Shown: one piece after another, positions 20,345 through 33,047 of the stretch
How the letters are laid out: each line of letters opens with the position of its first letter
Position numbering within the stretch: the first letter of the stretch is position 1
Source of the DNA: Naganishia liquefaciens
Lineage: Eukaryota > Basidiomycota > Tremellomycetes > Filobasidiales > Filobasidiaceae
Direction of reading: 5' to 3'
DNA: 64,000 nt
Assembly: GCA_013423385.1 (NCBI GenBank)
Contig: BLZA01000021.1
Location: 1 to 64,000 of the forward strand
Program-made: the position numbers and the translations under genes
The notes under the pieces: generated by a model
Database searches by the model: none
Seen by the model: only the letters and a program-made list of their open reading frames with translations
What the model was told of the DNA's origin: nothing

Positions 20345-21863
20345 ACACGCAGCACAAGGGGCAGACGGAGCTCCGGATTTTCGGATTCTCGAAGAGGGAG
20401 CTGCCAACCGTCTCAGCTGCCTTCGGAACATCCAGAAGGCACGCTCCATCTAGCGAGTTTTTTCCCAGACGAGAACACCCTGTGCACTCGAGGGTTTACG
20501 GTTGAAGACACCTCACAGACACCCTCGCGCTCGAAGAGCCCTGAACGGAAGCCAACTTCAGAGGCCTCGGCTGCTCAGTTACAAGAAGATGACAGGAATA
20601 GGAAGCAGGAAGCAATCATGGCCAAGGGTGAAGGCATCTATCCCTGTGCAGAGTGAGTACTTGAAGCTTTCTGAAAAAATGGTTGAATGATGTAGCCGCC
20701 GGGTTATCTCGTACAGCTGGACTCGGGAAAAATTCCTGCAGCATCAACATCTTTACAAACATCACAAGGTGAAACGCAAGCATCTAGCTACCAAAACGAT
20801 GGAGGACGGTTCTCGGCGAGTCTTGAATGTTTTGATTTGCTTCGCGCCAGGAATCAAGGAGTTTGGGGGAGGTAGCGGAGAGGGGCAAGTGGAATTCGCC
20901 TACGAAGTCATTGACGATTCGACTACCGATGAGAATCCTACACCATGCAGTTTGGGCTTACCCGAGGATGACAGGGCTGGTGGCCTCTCGCCTGGTGGAT
21001 GATCTGAGCGACTCTGGCTTGATCACATTGTGTGCTGTACCGTCTATCGAGCTTTGCAACGTCTATCCCACTTCTTGTAATGCAAAATTGTAGTGCATTC
21101 TCATTGATCTTGCGGTTTGTTGACAAGGAAATCGTATGTAAATCCGATTATATTCCCAAGGTAGGCGTTAAGGCGTATGGCTGTCGGGGTCGAGCGCACC
21201 GAAAAGGATTATGCGCTCGAGGAACTCGAATTCGATATCGAAGTGCAGCACGTTGAAATATTCCATCTTGGGTGGCCCGTTGATCTCAGCCAGTATTTTC
21301 AGGTAAAATGTCAAAGGAAGAGTCTGTGTACTTATGGTGGCAGATACTCCCTTCAGACATCCCTCTGTTCAATTATGGCTTGGCAAAACTTGAGGAACCG
21401 CTCCCACAAGATGAAGATAGATTTTCCGCCATCTCTCCCGGAATATCTTTCTACAGCGGAATCGTCTGACCATCGAGACATCGATGCAGATCATAGGAAG
21501 GATGATGCTTTCACTGAAAGGTCCCACTCTCTCTGCCCGACCTCCCCGCCCAGGGAGGGAAGTAGCATTTCAGAATGCTCCAGTGGATCCAGCATACTGG
21601 GCTCGGAGTCACAGACGGAGCGTTCGGCAACAAACATAACGCAATTTAGCTTGATCTTTCCACCGGAACCTCCAAAGCACTTCCAAGGCCAGCTCCCCAC
21701 TACAGCAACGGCTTGCAATGGATGCCAGAGTAAGCTTATTTCGCTTTGGCTCGCATTGTTTCACGCAAGCCTCATACTCATGGGCGACCTTTCAGATGAG
21801 GATCCAGGTGAAGTGGAGCAAGATATCTCAATGTCGGTTGGAAGAAAACGCCAAGCATTTTGA
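20345..21863 (+). CDS. Hypothetical protein, possible C2H2-like zinc-finger segment
   Basis: A plus-strand frame from about 20345 reads Ser/Pro-rich, then GIYPCA, and after a likely 45-nt intron (GTGAGT at about 20653, acceptor at 20697) continues RVISYSWTREKFLQHQHLYK followed by HH. Cys and spaced His residues followed by a basic stretch recall a single C2H2 finger, but the second Cys is not clear. Further coding-like blocks lie at 20769-20990 and 21177-21725 (acidic Ser-rich), ending TGA at 21863 after an intron at about 21731-21795. The splicing between blocks is not resolved, so limits are approximate. It could be a DNA-binding protein, and no ortholog is recognised. Confidence 0.35.
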
Positions 21864-22448
21864 GGATAGGAGACGAATCATGGGGACTGATGGCGTGTTG
21901 CAGATAGCCAGAGTCGTCTGTTGCAACGATGATGGGGAAAGTCTCGATGTCTGGCCTGAGAATGCAGAGATCGTTGCCTACCTCCCAACCGAGTCAGAGA
22001 GTGTCCACAACGGAGTATTTTAGGACATCGGGAGGTCAGGGGACTGCGTAGATATGCTGTATTCTCGGGCAATATGCGATTGATCAGAAGACGTAACACC
22101 GAAGGTATCCTTTCGCTTTTGGCGCTTTCAGGGTCATTTGATGCCTAGACAGCGAATACTGATAATCATCGATACCATTTACGGTACCTGAACCAAGATA
22201 CTATCCTGTTTGGTTTCTGCTATAGCGACGTCGCTCTCCATGGGCTGCCTTTGTAATGTCGAGTCGTCGGTTTATGGCTGCGCGACGTGACTGCTGGGTA
22301 GCGAGGTGACTACCGGCCGGCGCGCGGATCATCGGATATATGGTGCGCCCCATCATCCACTGACGAATCCGACCAGCTATCCGACCTCTTTCATAGGCTC
22401 GAAGATGCGCAACGCCTATATCTCTCGCTGTAACCTCTCCATCAAACC
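21864..22448. other. Upstream region of Raptor
   Basis: No supported gene. A CT-rich stretch and start context precede the ATG at 22449. Nothing else recognised. Confidence 0.35.
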
Positions 22449-25400
22449 ATGGACCCGCCCGGCCTCTCATACCAACGCGACGAGGCCAGCACAACCATCA
22501 CTCACGCCAATGAGCCCACGGACGAGCAGGCGCGCGAGTTTGGCTGCGATGGCATGCAGTTCTGGGTGAACAAGCGGAACTTGACGAGTGGGAATCCGCG
22601 GGACCCGTTGGCTTCGTCGGCATCGGGAGCAGGGGAAGAGACGGGCGGGAACGGGGCGTCGAGTATCATCATATCAGCGGCGGATGCTGTGACGCCGACA
22701 TGGCGGCTTCGATCCCGGCTCAAGACATTCGCGGCAGCGCTCGTCCTCTGCCTTAACCTCGGCGTAGATCCACCCGATATCGTCAAAACCACACCGTGCG
22801 CAAAGCTCGAATGCTGGGTCGACCCACAACCTCTTCCTCCGAATAAAGCCCTCGAAGGAATCGGTCGAAATCTGCAGCAGCAATATGAAACACTCAGCCC
22901 CAAGGTGCGGTACAAGCAGCACCTCGATCCGAGTGTCGAGGAGACCAAGAAGTTTTGCGTAAATTTGCGGCGGAGCGCAAAGGATGAAAGGGTGTTGATG
23001 CATTATAATGGGCATGGAGTACCCAAACCGACGACGAGCGGGGAGATCTGGGTGTTCAACAAGAGTGAGTCTAGGTGGAACGTGAGGCGAGCGAGGCTAA
23101 TGAGGAGTAGATTACACCCAGTATATTCCAATCAGTCTTTATGATCTGCAGACATGGCTAGGGAGGTTCGTAATGGACTCCATGTCGAAACTATATCGCT
23201 AAATCGAGCCTCTCGTTATTTCGTTCCGGTACTGTTCCGCGGCCCATTCTCTACCTCTCGTCGTTTTTGCGTATCCGGCATTGGCTGTTTTACTCAGCCC
23301 CTGCATCTTTGTCTGGGAATGCTCTGCCGCGGGAAACATCGTCTCCAACTTCAACCGGATGGCCGAACGTCGAGATAAAGATTACGCAGAGAACGGTGCA
23401 CCGCAAAGCTCGGCTCCAGAAGGCAGTGAAGCCTATCAAGCTGGTGTTCCTCCTACCAATGGTCAGCCGGCGGAGGCCAATGGGCAAACGACGTATACGC
23501 CCTACATGGAATGCATACACCTCGCGGCATGTCAAGCCGATCAGATTCTGCCCATGACGCCAGAACTGCCAGCGGATCTCTTCACGTGCTGTCTCACTTC
23601 ACCCATCGAGATTGCACTTCGATTCTTCGTCTTGCAAGATCCCCTTCGTATTAATGTTCAGCCAGGTGACCCGAAGAGCAAGATCACGCTCGACATGGTC
23701 ATGAAGATTCCGGGAGACCTCAAGGACCGACGTACACCGCTCGGCGAGCTTAACTGGATCTTTACCGCCGTCACGGACACCATCGCCTGGCTCGTTTTTC
23801 CGCGCGATGTCTTCAAGCGTTTATTCCGGCAAGATCTTCTCGTTGCCGCACTCTTTCGAAATTTCTTGCTGGCAGAACGTGTCATGCGCGCATACCACTG
23901 CACACCCATCTCTCATCCGGCCCTTCCGGCGACACATAACCACCCCTTGTGGGATTCCTGGGATCTCGCCGTCGAGGCGTGTCTCGACCAGCTGCCGGCG
24001 CTGCTTGACGCCGTTGCGCGGACGCGGGAACAGCAAGCACACTCCCAGCCTCCACAGCCGTCCTTGTACACGTATGAGCCATCGCGGTTCTTTGCAGAGC
24101 ATTTGCAGGCGTTTGAAATCTGGTTGCAGCACGGAGGCGCCGTTTCGAGCGGTCATCTCGGCACAGATCACCTCGCCATGGCACGCCGTCCGCCTGACCA
24201 GCTTCCGATTGTGCTTCAAGTCCTTCTCTCGCAGACACACCGACTCCGTGCTCTGATCCTGCTCAGCAAATTCGTCGACCTCGGTCCTTGGGCGGTAAAC
24301 TTGGCGCTCTCTATCGGCATCTTCCCATATGTGCAGAAATTGCTACAGAGTCCTGCAGGTGACTTGAAGCCCGTCTTGATTTTCATTTGGACACGGATTC
24401 TCGCGGTTGACCGTTCATGCCAGGTCGACCTCCTCAAAGACAGTGGATTCACTTACTTTGCTCGTGTTCTCGCTCCGCCGTCACCACAAACACCGCCCCT
24501 GCTTATTCCCAATGCAAGCGAACACCGCGCCATGTGCGCATTCATTCTCAGCATGGTTTGTCGCGGCTTCCGTCAAGGCCAAGTTGCATGCATGAACAAT
24601 GACGTGTTCAAAAGCTGTTTCACGCGTGTCGAATCTGACGACTGGCTCTTGAAGCAGTGGAGCGCACTGTGTATCGCACAGATGTGGGCCGACGGGTTCG
24701 ATGCCGCCAAAAGGGTGGCCATCAAGGAAGGATACCAGGATCAGCTGATTTTCATGCTCAAGGACGAGTCGGCCGAGGTTCGAGCGGCTGCCATGTATGC
24801 AATCGGAACCCTGCTTGGCGCTTCCGGTATGCCGGCCGGATCACCAGAAAAGGGAGGAGGCGGGACTGGTGCGCAGATCGATATGACGGAACGTGGACAG
24901 CTCAAGCTCGAGACTGGGGTGGCACAGGCGTGCGTTCTGCAAGCAAAAGAAGACGCAAGCCCTCTCGTCCGCAAAGAACTCGTGGTTGTATTATCGTGCG
25001 TTGCACGGGAATGGCGAGGCTGGTTCGTTTGTGCCGCCTGGATATACCACGAGGACGACGCCCGTCAAGCACGTCGTGAAGCGGGCGAAAAGGATTCGCA
25101 GGATGGAGCTGCGCTCGTCGCAGATGCTATGCGCGAATGGAGCAAACGATCAGATAACAGCCAGGAGGAACACCACGAAAACAACATGATCATGTTTATC
25201 TTCAAGCTGATGTATACCACGCTACTCGACTTGTCGGTCGATCCTCACCCGGAAGTGGCGTCTCTTGCTTGCACCGTCCTCGACTACTTGACGGCACTTC
25301 TCTTGGATTCAGCATTTACTCGTGCGCGCGGGTCCACCCTGCGCGTCAAACAGTACAATCAACGCACCAGCCGATTCGAAACCCAGATGCCCGCAGCTTC

Positions 25401-27812
25401 GGGCGCCGAAACCCCCTCACTTGGCGCCTCAGCTACCCTTGTTCCCGGTTCGGCGCCGACATCACCGGAAATTGCTCCAGCACATCTCAAACGCTCCGAC
25501 ACGGGTCTCTTTGGCAGTAATCGTGTTACGGGCGTTCTCAAACGAAATAGCTCAATAGCCAACGCCTTGAAGAGCTTTGCATCGATTACAGGCTACAGCA
25601 CACCACAGGAAGACAATCAGTCTGTCGCTTCAGAAGACAGTGTCGCGGCCAAACCGGCGCCGGTCAGTCAGACGTCCTCACAACTACACGTGCAGCCGTA
25701 CGTTCCTCCGTACCCCATGGCACGAGCCGGCACCTCGAATTCGCTCAAACGCGCCAAGAGCCAAGACAAGGTGGCACGAACAGCATCTCTTGGATCCCTG
25801 CTTCAATCGTCCGGGCGTACCGACTTTGGTTTCTCCAGCATGCATGAGGAAAAGCCGCGGACAGACTTTACGGCTGCCGAGGTTGTACATGCCTTGACGG
25901 AGGAGGATATGGAGCGTTTGCGGATTCGTCGATTGGCTCGCAGTGAGGCAGGAGGAGGGGCAGAACTGACTTCGAATAATCAGGGGATGCCCAAGCCCAA
26001 CGAACTTGGCTTGGGCATGGTTGCAAACGAAGTCAAAGACGATGTCTTGCCATTACGTAGCGAGTTCTACGACTACAGCTTGGAATATTTCAAGGAGCCA
26101 CAGATGAAGATTCCTGACGCAGATGAGCCTGGAAACGCCAAGTACAACGAACAGATTTGGCGGTCGCAACGTAATCAGAAGCTGCTGGAAATCACACGGA
26201 TTGAGGATGGTCCAGCAGGTAAGCACGAGTTCTAATGCAGTGACTGGAGCTGACTTTCTGCAGTGGAGCGGCCATGGACGAAGAGTGTAGGCATGCTGCA
26301 CAGCGATTCGTGGCCATCTATCCTGCAATTCCATGCCTTCGAGCCACATCTTGCCGTCGCTGATGAGGCTGACAACATATGGTGAGCAGGTCGAGTCGCT
26401 AGAAGGTCAGAGCTGAATTGGACGTCCAACAGCATTTGGGATTGGCAGAACAAGCAGCGTCTCTCGCGGTTCTCGGTCGGCGGCAAGGGTAGTGTATCCA
26501 GCATGCACTTTGTCAACGAGACAGCAGCCTCACTCCTGCTGACTGCGTCAAGTAAGTTCTTCGAAAGTCCACATGGATGGCGCTGATTTGTGCACAGCCG
26601 ACGGAAACATACACATTTTCCGAGAATACGATCAGCCGGGGGGCGCCCTCTTGACTTCGGCTTTCCGCGGTCTGCTAGAGAAGCATCCAGGCTCCCGGCG
26701 CAGCGGTGTCGTGACCTCGTGGGAACAGCGCACGGGTCATCTTTTGGTCGGCGGTGACTCCCGGTACATCAGGACCTGGGACGCCCGTATCGAATGTCCA
26801 GTGTACGACTTCCCGACACAGGCAGGCTCCAACTGCACAGCGATCACTTCAGACCATATCGGTGGAAGCGTCTTTGTCGCAGGATTCGGTGACGGTGTCA
26901 TCCGAATTTTTGACAAACGGCTAGGCGACGAGCGGGCCATTGTCAGAGTTATACGGCAACACCATACATGGATCAAAAATGTAACGATGCAAAAGAATGA
27001 CGGACAGGAGCTAGTTACCGGAAGGTGGGTCATCACGACAATGCTAGAATTAGTTCTAACTCCCTTATAGCATCAACGGGGACATCAAAATCTGGGATAT
27101 TCGCGCATCAGATATCCCTGTGTCGGCCATGAATGTCTCGGCCAATGGTTTGTCCGCATTGGCGGTACACGATCATGCACCTCTCTTTGCCACTACTTCT
27201 GCGCCATACACGACTTCATCCGCCTATGGATCTTCAAGTGCAAACACCAATACTGGTGGTGTGCGTAGGGGTCAACGCATGAATGTCTATCGCATGGCGT
27301 CTCGAGAAGAGTCATCGCCCGATATCAACGCCTTTGATAGCGGACGATATACCCCCTCTGGTGCCAATGGTCTGATCGGCAAGGACAGTAGTCGGCGAAT
27401 AAACAGCGGTTACCCGTTCCCGTCGGTAGGCGTCTCAGATTCAGAGGGCTTACAGCCTGTTTGTCTGAGTTCGACTCTGCTTCGCGGTGATGTGGGCAAT
27501 GCATTTGGCCTCGGCAGCGCGCAGAACGGTTCCTCGGCGAATTTGAGTGCGTCGGCGGAGAACAACGGACGAGACACGAGGGCCAGTAGACGGTCTTGGG
27601 GTGCACACCAAAATGCTCTAGCATTCCATCCGGTGAGTTGACTTCCTGGCTTTCGGCGCACTTAGGCTAAGAATCGTTCATCTTGCAAGCACTCTCTGGT
27701 ATTGGCCGTTGGCGGTTTTGATCACGCACACGGCAATGTGAGACTGGTATCGTACGATAGACCCAAAAATTTGGGCGTCGAGAATGGCGATGTTGTAAGA
27801 ATGTGGGAGTAG
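22449..27812 (+). CDS. KOG1: TORC1 subunit Raptor/Kog1
   Basis: Scaffold of TOR complex 1 that presents substrates to TOR kinase and couples nutrients to growth, mostly at the vacuole. Eight exons fit: 22449-23064, 23111-23165, 23298-26218, 26264-26381, 26433-26551, 26598-27024, 27071-27632 and 27690-27812, giving 1646 aa (yeast Kog1 about 1557). The caspase-like Raptor N-terminal domain is clear: [51 protein letters not shown] and [17 protein letters not shown]-like helices follow in exon 3 (for example [30 protein letters not shown]), then a Ser-rich disordered stretch (about 880-1060). C-terminal WD repeats include [17 protein letters not shown] and [12 protein letters not shown], ending [14 protein letters not shown] Gly/Ser-rich insert interrupts the last WD blades. 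Confidence 0.96.
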
Positions 27813-28417
27813 AGCGTTCGATATGAAGTGTATAATGCAAGTTGTAGCACAAGGCATACCGAATGGGGTCACACCGATTGACTTAAAATAGAACGTGATG
27901 AGATCCCCGGGTATCCAATTCCGACTCAGCAGAGTGGGGAAAGGCCTCAAGGCGAAGAGAGTCATCATAGCGGAACCCATGTATACCACATTGGCCACTG
28001 CAGCTCGGTCCGAGGTCTATCCTGTCAAAACTAAAGGCGAATGGATTTTTGGTGACAGCTTGACCGCTCGCTATCTGTAAGGTACAGAAATTACGTGACT
28101 CGAAAACGCGACTTCTTTCATGGCAGACAGACAAGAAGTAGCGCCGGCCATATCGTCCATTGCCGACTTGTCTTGTACACTTGCCCACGTGCCCACTTGG
28201 CTGGACCTCGAGCCCTGCATTTTTTGCCTGGAGCCATGAAGGTAAGGCTGCAGCGTCTTTCCTTTGACAACCATGAGTGGCATCGTGAGTTGACATTTGT
28301 AAGTCGTCGAATTGATGGTTTGGACGGAGTTTGCGGAAGCCAAAACGAAGGCCGGAGACCTCTAACATTACTGCATTTTGATTGAATCAGGGGTCGCAGG
28401 TCAATGTCCCTTTGCAG
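27813..28417. other. Raptor 3' flank and unresolved upstream exons
   Basis: Short plus-strand frames (for example 27895-28080) look weakly coding and could be 5' exons of the hypothetical gene ending at 28950, but no clean splicing is seen. Confidence 0.3.
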
Positions 28418-28950
28418 TGATGGCCTCAGCGACAGCGCTTTGCAGCCAAAATTGCAAGAGCTGTAGGGCATCTTCTGCTGAGAAAACAGCCGAAGGACAA
28501 CTTAGGAAGATTCCCGAAGAATGACGCGAAGACCTTTGCTTCCCAAGATGCGATGATACTTGATCTGTCTCGCAGATACAAAAGCAAGTATTATGGGGCT
28601 CGTATGTGTTTCTCTTACGCTGTTCAGATGTAACTTCTTTCCTCTCCGCAATGACAAGCGTCAAATGCAACTCATCTGCCTCTAAGCCTTTGACCGAAAC
28701 TTCCGATTCTCTCGGTGAATCAGGAGGTGTACCCGTCCTCCGCTCGGAGCAGTTCACAATTGGAGAACCAAGCAATGTTCTGACTGACCAAGAGGAGGAC
28801 GCGCTCATGAGACAGCTCAGAAGGCGCAAAGCGCTAAGAGCTTTCTCTCAACAGGAGATGAAAGAGGCAGAACTGAAGCGACAACTCCAAGCGGCAACAG
28901 TGTTCGCACTTTCACAACTTATCAAAGAAGCAGCCCCTCGGAACAATTGA
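28418..28950 (+). CDS. Hypothetical helical protein, 3' exons
   Basis: Two exons read well. The first runs 28418-28601 after a TTTGCAG acceptor and contains WPQRQRFAAKIARAVGHLLL and, further on, DAMILDLSRRYKSKYYGA. The second starts near 28660 after a CAATGACAAG-type acceptor and ends TGA at 28948-28950, with an amphipathic C-terminal helix rich in Glu/Arg (DQEEDALMRQLRRRKALRAF). The 5' end is not resolved: upstream blocks such as the one starting MADRQEVAPAISS at about 28122 do not join cleanly. No family recognised. Confidence 0.4.
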
Positions 28951-29327
28951 TGCCGTATCATACTCAAGACCCGAGACCCATGAAAAGCTCTTACTCTCGC
29001 TGGAGTAACTCCCTATGCTAAAAATAAGATATGCACGGATGTGAGATATGTAGCGCTGAAATGCTCGTCCTGTCCCGTTGGGAAACGGAACAACGGCGTG
29101 TGTGGAATACGGTTTCTTGCCTTCGCCGAAGAACAAAGAATGAAGAATGAATATAGTAAATGAAATCGAGCAGCTCCCGTCCAAGTAAGCGTTAGTATTT
29201 CTATGACTTGTCATTCTACCATGAATGTCACATCATTACCGCTATATCGAGTGTAAGCAGACTAGGGTGCATGTTACGACTTCAGCTCCTTGCCTGGGCC
29301 TTGCGTGGACTGCGAGGATTAACCATC
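28951..29327. other. Convergent intergenic region
   Basis: Space between two convergent hypothetical genes. Nothing recognised. Confidence 0.35.
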
Positions 29328-30422
29328 CTACGTGCTATCTCTGCTGGTTATACTAAGTCTATCAAGTAGCAGCACTCCACCAGGGATCAGAGGCCTGATG
29401 TTGTTCGCTGGCTTTGGAACTCGTTTTTTTCCTTCGAACAAGATAGCGTTGCTCTGTGCATCTATCTTTCTCTGTGCATCCTTCTCTCGCCAAGCTTGCC
29501 TCTTGGATGATTCCCCCTGTAGGAGAGCCAGACGTTTCTCTCTCTCTTCGTTATTCCTCCTCCACCTTGCTCTCCGCTCATCCTGCAGCCGTTGCTCCCA
29601 AGATCGTTCCTCTCCATTGTCAATCGCCCCAAAGTCGATTGGATGCTTTTCCGCTTTCGTAGTGCCAGGGTCACTGCAGACAGAGTTGTATGAAGCCCCA
29701 TCCGAGAGGGTCTTTCGTAAACCACCATCATGTTCTGGAGTTCCTTGACTAGAACGTCCTGAAGACCCTCCAGTTCCGAAAACCGAATGTCTCCGCCACC
29801 CCGAAGGCTCGTGGCTCCACGTTCTCCCAATTCTCTTGGTACTACCGGGAAGCTGAATGCCCTCATCGGTCACTCTCAGATGTTTGTTAAATAAGTCGAT
29901 GAGCGCTTGGTGACGCTCCCGGTCGGCTTTGAGATCCTCCAGTGTCTTTACCCGGGCCCATTTTTCCACTACCGGTGTTCCAGAGGGCCTTGTCGCTTCC
30001 AGATCATCGAGGTGATCTTCTTGTTGGCGAGGCTCGTTGACGGTAGATTCTGGTCTTTCTGTCAGGTCGTCATCGGACGCGAAGGTGGCTGGCGAAATGA
30101 GGATGGAGGGAGGTTTGGCGGTGATACTGTCGGTTTCATCCCCCTCTTCCCTCATGAATGTTTTATCCGTCGCGTGAATGTTCCAAGCGGGTTCGGAGAA
30201 GACTGGCTGTTTGAATGAGACGGTGGGTGACACCAAACTTGAGGAGAGCGTTAGCTTCTGATCCGAAGCCACTGTTGGAAAGTGACTCTGTGCGGACCTT
30301 CCCGCTTGATTGTCTTTGTCGTCACTGCAGTACCCAGAGTCTATGCTGAAGGATCGCGACTTATGGGAGGGGTGCTTCGAATAGCCCTCCTCAATGTGTA
30401 GAAGTTGCGAATTGTTATGCAT
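29328..30422 (-). CDS. Hypothetical disordered protein with charged C-terminal helix
   Basis: Single-exon frame on the minus strand. The first in-frame ATG is at 30422 (364 aa). Most of the protein is Ser/Thr/Pro/Glu-rich and disordered, with Ser-rich patches that look like phosphosites (SFSIDSGYCSDD, KTLSDGASYNS). A helical segment lies near residue 165 (VKTLEDLKADRERHQALIDL), and a strongly charged helix covers about 275-325 (EQRLQDERRARWRRNNEERE), followed by RVPKPANNIRPLIPGG. No catalytic motif. The length and composition suggest a scaffold or regulatory protein, but no ortholog is recognised. Confidence 0.6.
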   Translation of the reverse strand: MHNNSQLLHIEEGYSKHPSHKSRSFSIDSGYCSDDKDNQAGRSAQSHFPTVASDQKLTLSSSLVSPTVSFKQPVFSEPAWNIHATDKTFMREEGDETDSITAKPPSILISPATFASDDDLTERPESTVNEPRQQEDHLDDLEATRPSGTPVVEKWARVKTLEDLKADRERHQALIDLFNKHLRVTDEGIQLPGSTKRIGRTWSHEPSGWRRHSVFGTGGSSGRSSQGTPEHDGGLRKTLSDGASYNSVCSDPGTTKAEKHPIDFGAIDNGEERSWEQRLQDERRARWRRNNEEREKRLALLQGESSKRQAWREKDAQRKIDAQSNAILFEGKKRVPKPANNIRPLIPGGVLLLDRLSITSRDST

Positions 30423-31223
30423 ATTACCGAACACGATGCTGCGAATCACACGGCCGTGTTCAGGGTGGGGTTAATGAGCTCTGGAAATGTCCCCGCTGCG
30501 TTGCTCACCTCGCAGTGAATAAATAGATTGATTCATGACAAGATTCGCACGCAAAAGCCTTTTGGCTGTACAGCCCCGTTTTTCGCGGCTCAAAGGAAGA
30601 TGCTTGCACTGCCAGGTCTTGCTTTCGGCGTCATCGAGCCTAGGATACAAGCTTACAGGCTCGATGAGATGAGAAAGGAAACCCTGACGGATTCAACGAG
30701 CGAGATGGCCCGGCATCGATGCTAGCATCGCTTTGGGAACGATTTCCCCTGTCGTCAAGCTCCGACTCGGCAGAATCGCTGCCGCATTATGGAGGCCAGT
30801 GAATACCAGTGTCAGGGGCACCAGGATCGCAAACCTCGTCGCGTGGTCTGGTCCCCGGAACCGGATAGCTGAGCTGCCTTTACGAGATTTTCATTGTCCT
30901 CATGTACGGTTCCCGCTATCCCAGCGAGCACCGTTGGAGCCGCTCAGAAGAGATGCGCCTCAGTCATCGACGGATACATGTACTGTAGCATTGCATACGT
31001 TTCGCAAAGGAGAACCAGAAGCCCGGCACCCTCCCTGGCCTCTGCAACCCACGCGACCGACTGTGCGGGGAAACCCCCTCCCCCCTTTGGACGCGCCAAA
31101 CCCCCCGCCGGCATAGCCATCACGCGTCCGCAGCCCGCCTGAAACATTGGAATCACTATAACCACACACCACCCTGTCAACCCCACACCCCCTCCCCTCG
31201 GACCTGAATCACGCCGGGCCATC
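30423..31223. other. Divergent intergenic region
   Basis: About 800 bp between two divergent genes. The right third is C-rich, with CCCC and CACCC runs (about 31070-31200), as in fungal promoters. No gene is supported. Confidence 0.35.
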
Positions 31224-32808
31224 ATGTTGAGCCCTCAGTTCTGCTGCTGTGGTACGTCCACTCCTCACTCTTAGGATCTCTCCCGCGTGCTGATTGACCC
31301 ACGCAAGCGATACCGCTCGTGAATGCCGGGATTTATTCGCTCATGAGCGAGCAATTCGTGCGTTTCACCTCTTGCCGACTTTCTGCTCGTTTTACCAACT
31401 TGCTTTCTTCGTCCTCGATAACACAGGCTCTAGGGATGCTCGCCGGTGTTTTGGCAATCGCAACACCTACCAGTACGTCCCACACCAGACGCTTGATCCA
31501 TCGAATGCTCAACCACTTTGCGCCCCTCGGCAGTCGTCGGCACTTCCGTCCCGACATATACGCCCTACATCCTCGCGGCCATCTCATTCATCATCGCCGC
31601 CCTCCAAGTTGTGGGCTTCTACGGCGTCTTCAAAGTGCGTTCCCCCCATCCCTCCCTCCCCCCCTTCCCTCTCGCAGAACGCGTCCTGATCTCGCCAACC
31701 GCAGGAACAACGCCGGACGTACAAATTCTACGCCATCGCAAACACGTGTGCCTTTGGCGCCGCTTTCATCCTCGCCGCCGCTCTCATTGCCGTCAGCGGT
31801 GCCCGCCATAGCTCTGCCGTTGAAAAATGCCTCGTACGTCCCCGCCCTACCTTCACGAGGAAAAAGAGCGCTCGTTGCTAACGCTGCGGGCGGCTACCGT
31901 AGGAGGCGTATTATTCTGGGGATGGAATCAGCACGACGAGCGAGGGAAAGCAGGTGTGCGAGGCATTTGCGTGGGTCGATTTGGGGGTCATGGCCGGCTT
32001 GTGGCTTTTGCTATTTGTCGTACAGTCTTACCTGTGTTTGTGAGTCGGCCGGTGCTTCTTTCTCCCCCCTTCGCCCCCGAACCAACAAAGGCTGCGGCTG
32101 ACAGACCCGAGATAGCATCACGCGTGTGTACGCGACAAATCAAAAAGACGAACATCAGCGGTACAAGAGCATCTATGATGCCAACGCCGAGGAGTTTGCC
32201 ATGGTCGAGCAAATGCAGCGGTGCGTTTCTTTCTCTCCCCTCCTTGTGCCACAAAGCCTCAACAACCCTTTTCTGGTAGGTACGGCATTCCCGGCGACGC
32301 ATGGGACCACCGGCCTTCGCTCGATTCCCTCGCCTCGCACGACGCCAACCGGCCGTACTCGTACGCGCCCGCGCAGGGCAGCAACTTGAAGTACTCTGAC
32401 AGCGCCGTCGTCGATACGGGCTCTAGCTATGCGCACCCAGAGGATTCCGCCGGCTACGTGAATGGGGAGGGCATACGGGAGCAGATGGTACCGAATAGGT
32501 TTGCGAGTGAGGGAGAGTACCTTGAGTATTTGCAGGATCAAGGGGACCGACAGCACGCTGCCCGGTACGATGATCCGCCACATCATGCACAGGGGTACGA
32601 ACATGAACAGCAAGGGTACGAGACCGGATATGCACAGGGATATCCGGAACAGTATACGGACGCCGGTGTGCCGTCCTCGTCGTCGTCGTTGTATCCCGCC
32701 TCGGGGCCGCCCGAGTATGCGACGCCGCCGCACGCGCAGGACGCGGGTGCGCTCGCGAGTGGTGGGCCGACGCGCGGGGATGGCAAGTATGGCTATGTGC
32801 CGCGATGA
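31224..32808 (+). CDS. Four-TM membrane protein with Tyr/Gly-rich tail
   Basis: Multi-exon gene starting MLSPQFCCC at 31224. Later exons join to give an IPLVNAGIY segment, LGMLAGVLAIATP, TPYILAAISFIIAALQVVGF, FAAFILAAALIAVSG-like sequence and LGVMAGLWLLLFVVQSYL, which are four hydrophobic segments. A soluble helix (YKSIYDANAEEFAMVEQMQR) follows, then a long cytosolic-type tail in the last exon (about 32284-32808) rich in Tyr, Gln, Pro and Gly and ending GKYGYVPR. The CCC-IPLVNAGIY start is one I associate with a fungal tetraspan family of unknown function. The short Cys cluster could be palmitoylated. Most introns are 50-70 nt, with donors such as GTACGT and GTGCGT. Confidence 0.65.
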
Positions 32809-32833
32809 CGAGGGTTGTATCGAGTGCCGTGTA

Positions 32834-32889
32834 GTGTTGTGTCGTGTCGTGTCGTGTCGTGTCGTGTCGTGTCGTGTAGTCTCGTGTGG
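32834..32889. repeat. GTGTC pentanucleotide microsatellite
   Basis: About eight GTGTC units lie 25 bp past the stop of the four-TM gene, within its probable 3' UTR. Confidence 0.9.
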
Positions 32890-33047
32890 CATGAGGATCC
32901 ATATACCCTCCCAACGCTTGCGGCGGAAGCTAATTACCGGGAATTCCCCGCGCCGATCGAGTCGCTGGTGGGCAGCGATGATTTCAGTTCGAGACGACCC
33001 GGCCCCGCCCGCCTGGTTCCTTGTCGTCGTCCGCCCGGCTCATCCCC

